64,000 nt of DNA from Eukaryota sp. TZLM1-RC (GCA_040285825.1 JAUPSS010000007.1:2516689-2580688), one strand, 5' to 3'; positions 1 through 10,320 are shown, numbered from the stretch's first letter. Notes: generated from the sequence alone by a model not told the origin. Program-made: numbers and translations.

Positions 1-3000
1 GCGGATTTAGTACGGCGACGTGCTTTTGAAGTCTTGATAAAGTCTTTATACGCGGCAGTATTTTGGACTGTAGACACATGTTCGGTGGTGATCTCTTTTC
101 CAGGCCATTGCACTTGGCAAAAGTCACCATCCTGACTGAGCACTTTTTCAATGATGTGTTCTTCGACATCACCTGCAGCGACCCAGGAGTGGAATTCATC
201 GTTGGTGGGCAAGCTGGAGTGCCAAGGTGCTAAATGTTTGACGCTAGCTAGGACAATCGTACCTGTGCAGAGATTCTTAATATTCACAGACGAATTGGAT
301 ACGATTTCAGTAATTAGGAAGGGTCCTAAATAGTCTCCATGAAGCTTAGCGGAAGAGCCAGATGCTCTCAATACCAATTGACCAACTTCAAAAGGGTTTG
401 GAGTTGACGATCTAGTTAGCTTGGAAGCTTTGGAAGCTTGATGGTGTGCTGCCTTTTCCTGTTTCTCTTTCAATCTTCGAAATTTAGATTGAATTTCTTG
501 AATAAAAGATGACTCAGACGTCGAGCTTTCAATGATTTCAAGAATTTTGCCAGGGTCTGATCTGGGGGACACATCTGAGCCAAAGATCACTTGGTATGGG
601 GTGTGGTTGGTTATTGAGCTCTTGGAAGAGTTGATCAATAATTGCACATAAGGCAAGTATTCAGACCACACATCGTAGGCATTGAAGTCTACGAGCAATT
701 TCCGTAGGTTTTGCAGGATGTCTCTGTGTCGGCGCTCTACCAAGCCGTTGGACGGAGAAAACCTAGGTATTGACTTTGACACCTCTATGCCCAAAAATTT
801 GCTTAATTCGTCAAAGACAGCCTTGGAAAATTCGGGTCCATTATCGCTGTGGATTTGAAATGGAATACCAAAGATGGCACAGACTTTCCAAACTAATGCA
901 TCTGCAGTAAGATTGGCATTTATCTCTTTTAAAAGCACGATGATCGTGAACCTAGAGAAGCTGTCAATAAATACGAGGATGTATTTGTAGCCTTCTTGAT
1001 CTTCTGGAAGAGGACCAATGACGTCGGCATTGACGCGAGCAAAAGGTCTGTCAGCCCACAATGAACCGGTTGGGGAAACATGCAGTTTGGGAACTGGCTT
1101 TGTTTTCTGACAGGAGGGGCATTCTTGGACGTGCTTATTCATGTCGGTGAGCATGTTTGGCCACCAATAATCGCTGTTCCTGAGCTTGTTCAGGCTTTCA
1201 GCTTTGCTTGGATGACCTCCTTGCAGAAGTCCATGCAACAAGTTAAGGGTGTCCTTAATGAGTGATTTGGGAATCACTATCTTGTTGTCGTGAGTCATAT
1301 ATAAATCAAGATGATTGTTATGAACACAGTTGTTGAAAGAGGGGTCTTTGGAAGCTATGGCAAGCTTCTGTTCGGACCTAATCCTACAGAGCCATGGCTC
1401 GAAAATAGGCAGGTCGTTGGAACATCGTTCTCTGATGACCATGATACGTTCGAAGTTGTTTAAGTCTTCGATGTAGTATCTTTCATTTTCTGTTCCGTCA
1501 ATTTTATCAATGTAAAATATTGGATGAAAATTTGGAGGCATTTGATGGGACAAATGATTGATCTCTTGATGGTCTATAGGCGGAACTATTCGAGACAACA
1601 TATCAGACCAGAAGTTATCTTCCCCTTTGGTATGTACCAAATCAAAGCAGAATTCAGAGAATATGGGTAACCATCTTGTTACAATTCTGTTCTTCTCAGG
1701 AGCCGTGAACATGTAGGTAAGGTTTTGATGGTCTGTGAATATAACCAGTTTCCTTCCTTTCAAGTAGTTTTCAAAACCACTTTGAGTTAACATGAGTAGG
1801 ATAGCATAGAGTTCCTTTTGGTTTGTCGGCCAGTTCTTTTGCGAGTTGGTTAACAACCGGCTGAAGAAGCTGATAGGCCTACATTTCCTGTTGATCAAGG
1901 GGGTACCGGGGTCGTCGACTTGTTCGATTTGTTCCCATATGACGCCGCCTACAGCAATGTCGGATGCGTCGCAACTAATTAAAATTTGGTTTTCCAGCGG
2001 AGGTAAGCTGAGCGGCATGTGCTTCGCTATCAGTTGTTTGATCTTTTGAAGGAGTCCGTCGTGCATGTCGGTCCATTGAAGGCGTTGCGCGCGGGGTTTG
2101 GGTTTAACTTTGGAGTTATTTCCATCCTTCTTAGTCAATCTGATGATAGGAGCGATGAGCTCAGATACCTGAGGAAGCCATTCTCTAATGAAGTTGACTG
2201 ATCCTACGAGGCTGCGGACGTCTTTGATTGTCTTTGGTCTAGGTAGATTCAGCAAAGATTCAACGCGAGTGGGATCGATAGTCCGCTGTTTGTTTTGGAA
2301 AACACTGCCCAGTATCTTGATTGGGTGTCTGGAAGACACGAAATGGCACTTTGGGAGTCCCAAGGAAACTCTTTTGCATCTGGCTTGATCAAGGACGCGA
2401 CGGAGGCGTTCAATGAATTCGTCAAAGGTTGAACCTATGATTATGATGTCATCTATGTAAATGAAGACACCGTCTCCCGAGAAGATGTCAGCCATGACGT
2501 TTTGGAAAACGGCTGGGACATTCTTTAGGCCAAAAGCTGCACGTTTGAACATGATGCTTTTGCCAGGAATGCTCAGGGCTGTTTTCTGCCAATCCTTTTC
2601 GGCAATCTTGAGTTGCCAAAAGGCTTTGGGGAGGTCAAGGGTGCCTATGTAGTTCGCTTGGGAGAGAAATACCAGCACATCGGAGATCCTTGGAAGGTTG
2701 GGCTCAACAGGAATGGTGTTGGCGTTGACTCCGTCCTTGCCACTATAGTCACCGGTAAGGCGTGGCTTACGGTGATCTGGGTAGACCACTAGACAGACAG
2801 GGGAGCTGAACTCATGGTTCGATGGGACAGCAAATCCTGAGTCTATGAGTTCGTCGAAAATTTGGTTAGCGACCTCTAGCCTGGCTGGATTCAGGGTCCT
2901 GGGGGGTCTTCTAACTCTGACGTCTTCGTCGTAGAAGTTGATTTCCATGGGAGGGCAATCAATACCTTCCGCATGAGGCTTGAGGGTAAATACGTCTTCG

Positions 3001-3536
3001 AACTCCTTCAAAGTTTGAAGTAGGGACTTCTTGAAATGGTCGTTGTCGAGGTTGATGGTACAACCAGATGACTTGATGTGTTCCAACCAACGTGTGGAAA
3101 CGTTGACGACTTCCGAAGCTTGTGATATTCGATGATCGAATTCAGCTTCAGGTAATAGTAATGTGCGACAGGCGTCGTCCATTCTAATATAAATGCCCTT
3201 GTTGTTCATCAGCCCAAGGTGACTCAACAAGTCAGCACCAATGAGAATGGTCTCATGTCCAGGAACGATGCTGAACTTGTGTTTCACGTGTACAATCTGG
3301 GTAACACTACCTAGTCTAATGCTAAGGGTTCCAGAAGCAGTACCAAGGGACTGTGAGGTAGTTCCATCAGCAATCTTGTATGAAATGGTTTCGTTGGAAC
3401 GTGCCATGTTACAATTACTGATGACGTCTTCCGTGACTACTGAGCATGTTGCACCAGAGTCAATTATGCCTTTAACTTCGACATTGTTGATCAAGAAGTT
3501 TAATTGTAGGCAGTTGTGATTCATGGATTGTACCAT
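1..3536 (-). CDS. pol: Ty3/gypsy retrotransposon pol polyprotein (protease, RT, RNase H, integrase), partial
   Basis: The minus-strand frame appears open from about 3.6 kb to the left edge, so the protein is cut by the window. Modules in order: aspartic protease with DSGA at 3450-3461; reverse transcriptase with YIDD at about 2448-2459; RNase H around 1.5-2.1 kb with a TDHQNL segment; integrase with an HHCC zinc finger ending CPSC near 1.1 kb, then the DDE core with DNGPEF near 835-850 and VERRHRD; then a GPF module near 0.3 kb. PR-RT-RH-IN order defines Ty3/gypsy. An in-frame ATG lies at 3536, but the frame is open upstream and overlaps the end of the gag-like ORF. Relative to gag it is shifted by -1, so a -1 frameshift could express it. 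I saw no stop where I checked the frame, but I did not translate every codon. Confidence 0.9.
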   Translation of the reverse strand, partial: MVQSMNHNCLQLNFLINNVEVKGIIDSGATCSVVTEDVISNCNMARSNETISYKIADGTTSQSLGTASGTLSIRLGSVTQIVHVKHKFSIVPGHETILIGADLLSHLGLMNNKGIYIRMDDACRTLLLPEAEFDHRISQASEVVNVSTRWLEHIKSSGCTINLDNDHFKKSLLQTLKEFEDVFTLKPHAEGIDCPPMEINFYDEDVRVRRPPRTLNPARLEVANQIFDELIDSGFAVPSNHEFSSPVCLVVYPDHRKPRLTGDYSGKDGVNANTIPVEPNLPRISDVLVFLSQANYIGTLDLPKAFWQLKIAEKDWQKTALSIPGKSIMFKRAAFGLKNVPAVFQNVMADIFSGDGVFIYIDDIIIIGSTFDEFIERLRRVLDQARCKRVSLGLPKCHFVSSRHPIKILGSVFQNKQRTIDPTRVESLLNLPRPKTIKDVRSLVGSVNFIREWLPQVSELIAPIIRLTKKDGNNSKVKPKPRAQRLQWTDMHDGLLQKIKQLIAKHMPLSLPPLENQILISCDASDIAVGGVIWEQIEQVDDPGTPLINRKCRPISFFSRLLTNSQKNWPTNQKELYAILLMLTQSGFENYLKGRKLVIFTDHQNLTYMFTAPEKNRIVTRWLPIFSEFCFDLVHTKGEDNFWSDMLSRIVPPIDHQEINHLSHQMPPNFHPIFYIDKIDGTENERYYIEDLNNFERIMVIRERCSNDLPIFEPWLCRIRSEQKLAIASKDPSFNNCVHNNHLDLYMTHDNKIVIPKSLIKDTLNLLHGLLQGGHPSKAESLNKLRNSDYWWPNMLTDMNKHVQECPSCQKTKPVPKLHVSPTGSLWADRPFARVNADVIGPLPEDQEGYKYILVFIDSFSRFTIIVLLKEINANLTADALVWKVCAIFGIPFQIHSDNGPEFSKAVFDELSKFLGIEVSKSIPRFSPSNGLVERRHRDILQNLRKLLVDFNAYDVWSEYLPYVQLLINSSKSSITNHTPYQVIFGSDVSPRSDPGKILEIIESSTSESSFIQEIQSKFRRLKEKQEKAAHHQASKASKLTRSSTPNPFEVGQLVLRASGSSAKLHGDYLGPFLITEIVSNSSVNIKNLCTGTIVLASVKHLAPWHSSLPTNDEFHSWVAAGDVEEHIIEKVLSQDGDFCQVQWPGKEITTEHVSTVQNTAAYKDFIKTSKARRRTKS

Positions 3537-3562
3537 AAAAATTGTATCAGAATCATGTCCAT

Positions 3563-4723
3563 TTAAGTCGGCTTGTTCTGAGAGAAGTGAGCCTGACTGT
3601 TGAGTGTCTTGGTAGGTTCCAAGTTGGCAAGTGGATTGATAAGAGAATCTTTCCATGCTGAACTTTCTGTGTGTGGTTGTGTTGTTGTTGTAGGGGGTAT
3701 GGTTTCTAAAGTACATAAATAGTGACGGGAACGTTTATTGTAAGAAGAGCCTCTGCCTCTGCTGCGAGTACCTCTTCGACTACGGAAACCAGAACCTCTA
3801 GAACTTCTACCTCGAGCTTGTTGTTGAGCTTGTTGCTCTCTCCACTTCTTGCTCCTTTGGCAGTCTTCGCTGGGGCACCTTTCGGTCGGATGGCCCTTTT
3901 TCTTACAGAAGTTGCATTGGACATCAGCGGCCTGGGAAGACGATTGTGGTAGGCTTCCTCCTCTCTTACTTTGTTTTGGGCGTTTACCTGGACCAGAACC
4001 TCGTGGTCTGGGGATGTCAGGTGGGGAGGGAACGACCATGGGAGGTCGGCGAGAGGCCTGCTGGTGAGTTAATTGGTTCTGATAGGTGAAATCGACATGG
4101 TTCAGTTGTTCCATGAACGATCTGGCGTTACAGAAATTCTCGTATTCAATTTGGAGAACACTAAAGAATTCGCCAAGGGTGTGCCCATCGCATGAGTAGT
4201 GGGAGGGAGAGGACCAGATCCTGAGGAGTCTGTCTCTGATAGGGATAATTCCTACGCTTTCTAAGACATGAGTAGCAACTACCCAGTCTGGAAGTCTATC
4301 AGCTGGAGGAGTGGAGCTTATGGAGAATGTTCTCAATTGTTGAGAGATGCCCCTAAATTCTTGGATGGCGGTGGAGCGAGTCAGAACTCTGCCTATGTTG
4401 ACCATGAAGTCAATCCATCTATTGCCATAGTCTCTTTCCGACCAGTCCATGTTGGTTGCGAGGAGAGCTCGATTAGCCTCATCCAGTCTGCTGAATTGGG
4501 TTCTTCTTAGAATTTGAGCCCAAATGATGCGTTCATCTCTTGAGGTAGGGACCGTGGGAGAAGAGATAGCTAGGTGAGCACCTTGGTATCGTAGCGCATT
4601 TAACACCTCGGGGGTGACACATTCAGCGAGGCCTCGGGGGTTGATCCTCATGGCTTGGCGGAACAAGTCCCATTCGTGAACTGGTTCTCCAGTGATGTTA
4701 CCAAAATACTCATCGATCGGTGG
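3563..4723 (-). CDS. gag: Ty3/gypsy Gag capsid plus nucleocapsid region
   Basis: This is a minus-strand open frame of about 386 codons starting directly after the TAA at 4724-4726. Its first residues (IDEYFGNITGEPVHEWDLF) look like the start of a retrotransposon Gag capsid domain, with the usual F-G...W spacing. Near the C-terminus is one CCHC zinc knuckle (CNFCKKKGHPTERC), followed by an Arg/Ser/Gly-rich basic tail typical of nucleocapsid. There is no ATG at the front; the first in-frame ATG falls inside the capsid domain. Expression therefore probably depends on the upstream ORF in the same frame (readthrough), or the copy is dead. It overlaps pol by at least 60 nt in the -1 frame. Confidence 0.8.
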   Translation of the reverse strand, partial: PPIDEYFGNITGEPVHEWDLFRQAMRINPRGLAECVTPEVLNALRYQGAHLAISSPTVPTSRDERIIWAQILRRTQFSRLDEANRALLATNMDWSERDYGNRWIDFMVNIGRVLTRSTAIQEFRGISQQLRTFSISSTPPADRLPDWVVATHVLESVGIIPIRDRLLRIWSSPSHYSCDGHTLGEFFSVLQIEYENFCNARSFMEQLNHVDFTYQNQLTHQQASRRPPMVVPSPPDIPRPRGSGPGKRPKQSKRGGSLPQSSSQAADVQCNFCKKKGHPTERCPSEDCQRSKKWREQQAQQQARGRSSRGSGFRSRRGTRSRGRGSSYNKRSRHYLCTLETIPPTTTTQPHTESSAWKDSLINPLANLEPTKTLNSQAHFSQNKPT

Positions 4724-7054
4724 TTAGGAACCTTCTCTAGCTAGTTCTAATTCTTCACGTAGTCTGGCAATTTCGTTAGCTAGAGCTATCTGGGCTGGAT
4801 CCTCAACGTTACCTCTCGTTTCTCTTAAGACTCGGTCGGTACGACTCCAGAGAATGAATTTGTTGACAAACTTTAGGAGTTTATCAGCGTCTCTCAAATC
4901 ACAAGCCTCAAGATATGGACGTTTAGGACGGTCCCTACGTCTGTCATCTCGATCTTTTGATCCAATCATTGAAGAGAGGAGAAGGCTACTTTCGTATGTG
5001 CCCGAGAAAGGTGAATGATGTGAGGAAATGGAGGATGTTGAACCTGTCGTGGAAGGTGTAGGTAGGGGTTGAGGAGCTCGACTAACGGGAGTGATGGGAG
5101 CAGGTACTGCATCAGAAGATGTGGTGGGGGTGGGTGATTCACTGCTCACAGTGACAACGTCGTCGTCAGCTTGTTCCATAGCAGATTGGTTGGGGTTAGA
5201 GGTTTCCGTGATAGGAAATGAATCAGTTTCCATAGGAGGTTGTGGTGATTCAGGAGGTTGAGCGGAGGAAAATGGAGCTTCACTCTGTTGAGGTTCAGGG
5301 GAAGGTACTGTCTCTTCAATCTGGGCTGGAACCTGATAAGAAGAGATCGCTGGTTGAACCAAGCGTGTTTTCTCTATACGACCTTCTACCATTACCCACT
5401 TTAACATCCTGGATTCTATGCATCCAGGGAAAACGGTGACGAGCTGGAGGGCTCTTTGAAGATTGCCAGATCTTCTGTGGTCAGGACCACAATATGAAGC
5501 TATATGGTCAGGACGTCTGTCGTAAAGGAAGAGTCTTTCACCATATGTGGTTTCGGTAAACCACCACCCTGTTCTATAATTTCTGTCGATAAGGATATCG
5601 AGAGATGCGTTGTACCTAGGGCTGAACCTAGGGTATGGGCAAGGGTTGTAAACATTTAAGAAGAGGTTGTCTTCATCTCCAGCGAAGCGTCTGAATACTC
5701 CTTCTCGAGTAGTTCTCATGAACCTAACTCCGGGTCTTGGTTCATAAGTTGGTTCAGGGTCATTCCTGGAGGTTTCTGGGGTGATCCTTTCATCGGAAAG
5801 AAATGGACCGATTCTGGGAGAGATCCATATTCCTAAGTCGTTCTCGACTTTGGGACCGTAGAAAGGAGGGCGCTTGTTGCTCATCTCCGTGGGAGGGATG
5901 GCCTCTGGGTCCTCTGGAATGACTCGTGTGTCCCTATATCTAGCGTAAGGGTTGTGCTGACGGGAAGCACCATGATGAACACTTGAGCTAGCGTAGGAGC
6001 TAGTTTGAGAAGGGGTGTGTTCGGCGAGTGTAGAGGATGTTCCTCTTCCAGCCTGTAACTCTCTTTCCAGTCTGTTCTTGAGTTTCCAGATTCGATCTTC
6101 ATGGAAGTAACGTTCCAAATATTTTTTAGAAACCTCACCAGTTTTTCTATCAATTTCAGGAACATGTTCCGTGGGAGGAACCGGAGGTTGAGCTGTGTGA
6201 GAAAATTCCCTGGGAGGTTCCTCATAGTCAACCAGATCTGGAAATAATAGTTCATACCTCTTCCTTTGCTCTTCGGAAAGATGCGAAGGGAGGTTCGAAA
6301 GGCTAGGAATGGAATCACTAGCCTGGTGAGGGGAAACAGACAGATTATTAACTCCACTAACTGTTGAAGTTAGAGGAGATCCTGAAGTTGGAACAGCAGG
6401 ATTTTGGATAGTTCTCCTAACAGTTGGAACTGGAGGAAGAAGCTGTTGAGAGTGAGAGGGTGGAACCTCAGAACTAGATGAACTAGATGAACTAGATGAA
6501 AGGGATGAAGATGGTACTTCAATGGCCTTCATAGAGGGGGAAGAGGGTTGGTCTTCCAATCCTTCTTTTGCAGTGAGAGAAGGTTGAACAGTCTCTCTGC
6601 TCTGAGTAGAAGGTGAAGATGGTACTTCAGAACTTCTTCCAGGGAGGGGAGAAGGTGGGACTTCGGATGCCCCCAATTGCGAAGGGGGAAGAGGAGCAAC
6701 GGAATCCTCAACATCTTCATCGTCGTAGGAGACCAATGAAGGACTTCTTCCTTTAGAAGGAATAGAATCCTTAGAAGGGTTGTCTCCTTCCGCAGGAACG
6801 GAATCCAGAGGAGAGGAACTTCCTTCCATTGGAACAGAATCCTCAGGAAGGGAACTATCTTCCCTTGGGGTAGAACCCTCAGGAAGAGTTGCTTCAGGAA
6901 GCGCAGAAGCTTCAACCGAAGAAGGAGGCACGGAAGCAGGGTCTGTGGTTAGTAGTGAGGAAGAGGGACCAGTCTCTTCCTCAAGGATCCTACGCTGAGC
7001 CGGGGACGACCCAATACGTATTGATGGTTTTGGCTGTTGGTTATTGTCAGACAT
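4724..7054 (-). CDS. Ty3/gypsy ORF1, Pro/Ser-rich protein in frame with gag
   Basis: 776 codons from an ATG immediately inside the LTR-like repeat. About the first 250 residues are low-complexity Ser/Pro/Glu, including a run of Ser near 6475-6510. A middle segment (about residues 400-580) is richer in aromatic and charged residues and may be folded. The C-terminal part is charged and predicted helical (LANEIARLREELELA). The ORF ends in TAA, and the Gag capsid homology starts in the same frame directly after it. I do not recognise the middle domain. It may be the N-terminal part of a long Gag, separated from the capsid by one stop codon. Its position between LTR and gag supports a structural role. 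Confidence 0.7.
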   Translation of the reverse strand: MSDNNQQPKPSIRIGSSPAQRRILEEETGPSSSLLTTDPASVPPSSVEASALPEATLPEGSTPREDSSLPEDSVPMEGSSSPLDSVPAEGDNPSKDSIPSKGRSPSLVSYDDEDVEDSVAPLPPSQLGASEVPPSPLPGRSSEVPSSPSTQSRETVQPSLTAKEGLEDQPSSPSMKAIEVPSSSLSSSSSSSSSSEVPPSHSQQLLPPVPTVRRTIQNPAVPTSGSPLTSTVSGVNNLSVSPHQASDSIPSLSNLPSHLSEEQRKRYELLFPDLVDYEEPPREFSHTAQPPVPPTEHVPEIDRKTGEVSKKYLERYFHEDRIWKLKNRLERELQAGRGTSSTLAEHTPSQTSSYASSSVHHGASRQHNPYARYRDTRVIPEDPEAIPPTEMSNKRPPFYGPKVENDLGIWISPRIGPFLSDERITPETSRNDPEPTYEPRPGVRFMRTTREGVFRRFAGDEDNLFLNVYNPCPYPRFSPRYNASLDILIDRNYRTGWWFTETTYGERLFLYDRRPDHIASYCGPDHRRSGNLQRALQLVTVFPGCIESRMLKWVMVEGRIEKTRLVQPAISSYQVPAQIEETVPSPEPQQSEAPFSSAQPPESPQPPMETDSFPITETSNPNQSAMEQADDDVVTVSSESPTPTTSSDAVPAPITPVSRAPQPLPTPSTTGSTSSISSHHSPFSGTYESSLLLSSMIGSKDRDDRRRDRPKRPYLEACDLRDADKLLKFVNKFILWSRTDRVLRETRGNVEDPAQIALANEIARLREELELAREGS

Positions 7055-7058
7055 ACAA

Positions 7059-7175
7059 TGTAGAGTAACAGAAGTGTAATTTATTACGAAGAGGAATTAT
7101 ATTCACTCTTCTTAAGCTAACAGGTGGAATACTAATAACTAAACTATTAACTATAAATACTATTCAAGACTAACA
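7059..7175 (-). repeat. 5' LTR (candidate) of the Ty3/gypsy element
   Basis: A 117-bp segment, closely similar to 26233-26351, lies between ORF1 and an interrupted non-LTR coding frame. On the minus strand it reads 5'-TGTTAGTC...TCTACA-3', so it has TG/CA ends. The non-LTR frame on its right is coding up to about 7176 and switches to LTR sequence there, which marks an insertion point. Similarity to the 26-kb copy extends a few bases further on both sides, so the true ends may be GTTAG...TATG. The ORF1 ATG starts only a few bases inside the element, leaving little room for a normal tRNA primer site. Confidence 0.6.
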
Positions 7176-7925
7176 ATTTTGCAAAAGTCAGTGGTAAGGA
7201 GAGCAAGTTTCTTGGAGGAAGTTCCACAATATCAGAGGGGAAACATTTAGACCAAATATTGGGTGAAAGAGTTTCAATTTCCTGTCGCAAAGAAATAAGA
7301 TAAGAGCTGCCACAATTTTCAATGAGATCAATTTTTTCAGGAAAACGATTCACAAATTCATAAATAAAATTTTTACCACCTCCAATAAAGGCAGCTTTAC
7401 AAAGGTAGCTTGATTTATGAAAATCAACACCACCACAATTTGTAACACAAAAAATGTGGCTTCGTAACTGAGATGCATCAATTTCCAATAATTTTGCTAA
7501 AAAATTGGTTCTTTGTTCATTAAAAATTCGACAAAACTCCAAAAAAATTGATGGTGATGTTGATTTCAAAATATAAGTAAATTTTCCAGAATAACAGATT
7601 TTTTGGAAAAAGAATTTCAAATGTTTCTCAATATTTAAATTGTCTATTGATTCTAATTCATTTCCAAATTGAGTCAACAGAGTCGAAAGTTGGCCTTTGA
7701 CTTCATCAATATTTCCAAGATAACAACCCAAAAAACGAAAATCAGACTGATCATAATTGATAAAGGGGACATTGACATCATTAATGAAACAATGAATTGG
7801 TTCATGGCCAATAATCAAACATTTGGAGATATTCAATGAGAGACCAGTATCTTCATAACGCTGTTGAATAAAAGTTGCTATTTGTTTCAGAATTGTAATA
7901 GGAGCAATTACAGAATGGTAAAACT
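7176..7925 (-). pseudogene. Non-LTR retrotransposon fragment (group B), interrupted by the Ty3 insertion
   Basis: The minus-strand frame encodes the end of a reverse transcriptase (thumb and adjacent region, e.g. FRFLGCYLGN and YSGKFTYILKS). It continues into a downstream segment with CKAAFIGGGKN that is also seen in the 52.4-kb copy. The frame is open for over 200 codons and then runs into the LTR at 7175, replacing the expected continuation (LTFAKLQKK in the sister copy). No YxDD catalytic box is present in this fragment, so it is a 5'-truncated relic that served as target for the Ty3 element. Confidence 0.75.
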
Positions 7926-8058
7926 AATTTCTTATTCACTCTCTTCTTATGGGAAATTTTCTGAATCTTTAGCAATTAATTGTTTTGATGTAGGGGAGGC
8001 AAACTTTGAGGATGTGGAGCTTTAGTTGTGTATTTTATGTTTTCATATTTCTTGTTAA

Positions 8059-9600
8059 ATGAATAAAATTGAAAAACAGATTAAACAAAAAATGCTAATT
8101 ACAAAAATTCTCAGTATCCATGGTGCTCAATTGCAATATATGCCGGAATTAATGCCGTATTTTCAATCAACATATTGCACATATTCTAATTTACATTTTG
8201 GTAATAACATTTTGAGTTCATCAAGTGGTGTAAAGCAAGGAGATCCGTTAGGACCTCTTTTGTTTTGTTTGACCATTCATCCTATTTTACTGCAAATTCA
8301 AGAGATGTTTCCTTCACTAAAAATGATTACATATATGGATGATGTTGTGCTTATTGGTGATTTAAATATTGTGAAACAAGCAACTGTATGTTTCAAAGAA
8401 TTAGTTACCAAAATTGGTCCCCGACTTAATTTACTTAAATGTGATTTGTTATCGCATTCTCCAGTTTCCACAATAGTTGATGGTATTGAAATTCAAGCCA
8501 AATTATATTCAATTGATGCTATTCGTCATTTGGGTTCGTTTTTAGGAAATAATGATGAAATTACCATAAAATTGTTTGAAAAGTTGAACTCAATTTCTGA
8601 CAAAATTGACCGAATGATGAATTTAGATATAAAAACACATCAAATTTACCATTATAAGACTGTGTTTTAGTTCCAATTTTAATCATATATTTCGATCTAC
8701 AAATCCTCTCGTCACTAGACCTTTGGCTCAGAAGTTTAATGAGTTACGTGCAAAAGTTCTGTCTCAATTACTGGGATGTAAAATGTTTCAAATTCCAGAT
8801 CATGCTTACCTTAGTGCACAATATGGCGGTTTAGGATGGACGAAGGCTTCTATTCTTACCTCGTGTGCTTTTGTTGGTGGATGCAGAAATGCAATCTTTG
8901 AGTTTTCCGAAAGATTTGCAGATTGGGAAAATTTATTGATGACAACGCAAAGTTCCACTGTTTTTGCATTAAATGAAGAAATTTCAAAAATTGATGTAGA
9001 AAAATGGGGTCGATGTTTTCCCCAATCATTCAATGGCAATATTCCAGAAAAAAATGTTTTAAATTTGAAGTACACTCTTCGAACATTACAGAAACGATTG
9101 ACTGGAATGTATGAAAAAGATCTTTATAATAATATATGCAGCTCGGCTGTTTTAAATCAAGATCTTCACTCATTGTTATTGGAAAACGGTGTTTGTGAAA
9201 ACAAGTCGTCAGATTCTTCACTTTTTGTAACCATTGTACCACGAAGATTTGGTGTGTGTGCCACTAATGAAGCATTTGTGACAAAAATGAGATTATATTT
9301 GAACATCCCCATTAATCAATTATTATCAATAGAAAAATGTATTTGTTCGAATTCACCTCAACTCACTTTGCGCCATGCTCTGAATTGCTCTAAATTGATA
9401 ACTTATCGTTCTTCATTACATGATGCTGTTAGAGACACTGTTTTCAATATGGCACAAACTGCAAGGATATCGTGTATCAAAGAGCCCCTGCTGAAGGAAA
9501 CACTTTCTCTAAATCATTTTGATTCTGATGAGAACCAAGAGAAGCTTTAGCTAGACAGGAAGCAGATCAAGATTTTGTAGAGGAAATCTTGGTTCAATGA
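8059..9600 (+). pseudogene. Non-LTR retrotransposon, group A, 5'-truncated and frameshifted
   Basis: Two open segments, 8059-8670 and 8723-9550, encode one protein broken by a small indel near 8640. The first has RT motifs GVKQGDPLGPLL and YMDDVVLIGD. The second has a C-terminal CCHC finger (CICS...H...C, near 9340-9385) and an LHDAVRD segment, as in non-LTR elements with restriction-like endonucleases. The copy begins inside the RT domain and breaks again before the endonuclease core. The closing bases, with the conserved ending EEILVQ, lie near 9565-9600 in another frame. It is closely similar to the copies at 12.77-13.96 kb and 54.7-57.3 kb. Confidence 0.88.
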
Positions 9601-9687
9601 TAGTCGTCCCATTAGTATTGAGTTAATTTAATTAAGTGTGCAAATTCAATGAAGATAAAATAATTGAAAAATTCTCACTTTTTAGGA

Positions 9688-9745
9688 TTTTGCTAAACTT
9701 GTACCAACATTTTTGCTAAACTTGTACTTTTTGCTAAACTTGTAC
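9688..9745 (+). repeat. Three copies of a 17-bp repeat
   Basis: The unit TTTTGCTAAACTTGTAC occurs at 9688-9704, 9711-9727 and 9729-9745. It lies between the end of the non-LTR copy and the zinc-knuckle relic. It could be the edge of that relic or a local slippage product. Confidence 0.8.
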
Positions 9746-9764
9746 TTTCTAAAAATTTTATCAT

Positions 9765-10320
9765 AATACAATATCCTGAAGGCGATAGTGCTAGAGTGAA
9801 TGATATCAGTGCCCTACAAAGAAGTTCTTCCTTCAGGACCCTCTTGGAATCTTGGAAAAGATGGAGTAACCAACAAGGCTTTGCTTTTCACTTATGTGCT
9901 CATAAACTTGGTGTCTCTGTGTATTTACGATGTTGCTGTTGTGCTAATCAATGAAACCTTATCCTCAATGAAACTTTTATTGAACCATTTCCTGTTCACT
10001 TACAAGAACTGGATTTGTGGAGCAACTAGTTATTTCAAAAAGCTGTTGATTATATCGAACAGAGCTTACTACCAGTTGGAACTGAATTTTTACATTGCTT
10101 AACAGACCATTTCACTCATTTCAGTAGCTACACCACATCTTGTGTTGAATCAAATCATGTAGAGCTGAAAAGGAATCGAAAGAAGGCAAGAAGATGTGGT
10201 AATTGTGGTAGAGTAGGGCACTAAGTGTACGCTCCCTTGCGGTAAATGTGGTGTAAGCGATCATAAGAAAAAGGATTGTCCAAAGAATCGGAAGCATAGC
10301 AAGAACATAGCATGATATAC
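9765..10320 (+). pseudogene. Zinc-knuckle transposon relic (possibly FAR1/MULE-like transposase)
   Basis: The plus strand reads through a degenerate coding stretch (e.g. LLESWKRWSNQQGFAFHLC near 9840-9890), then a basic segment and two CCHC-like knuckles. The first (CGNCGRVGH, about 10190-10225) is separated by a frameshift from the second (CGKCGVSDHKKKDC, about 10235-10285), which ends at a TGA near 10310. The GF...C pattern followed by a terminal knuckle resembles FAR1/Mutator-like transposases with the catalytic middle deleted, but this is an inference from short motifs. It might instead be a retroelement nucleic-acid-binding ORF. Stops and frameshifts show it is not functional. Confidence 0.4.

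Noticed and set aside
4701-4726. A 23-nt GT...CTAAC...GAG intron spanning the gag stop codon
   Set aside because: Removing it shifts the frame straight into another stop, so it does not join ORF1 to Gag.
6470-6510. Short tandem DNA repeat as a separate element
   Set aside because: It is the codon repeat of a Ser tract within ORF1.
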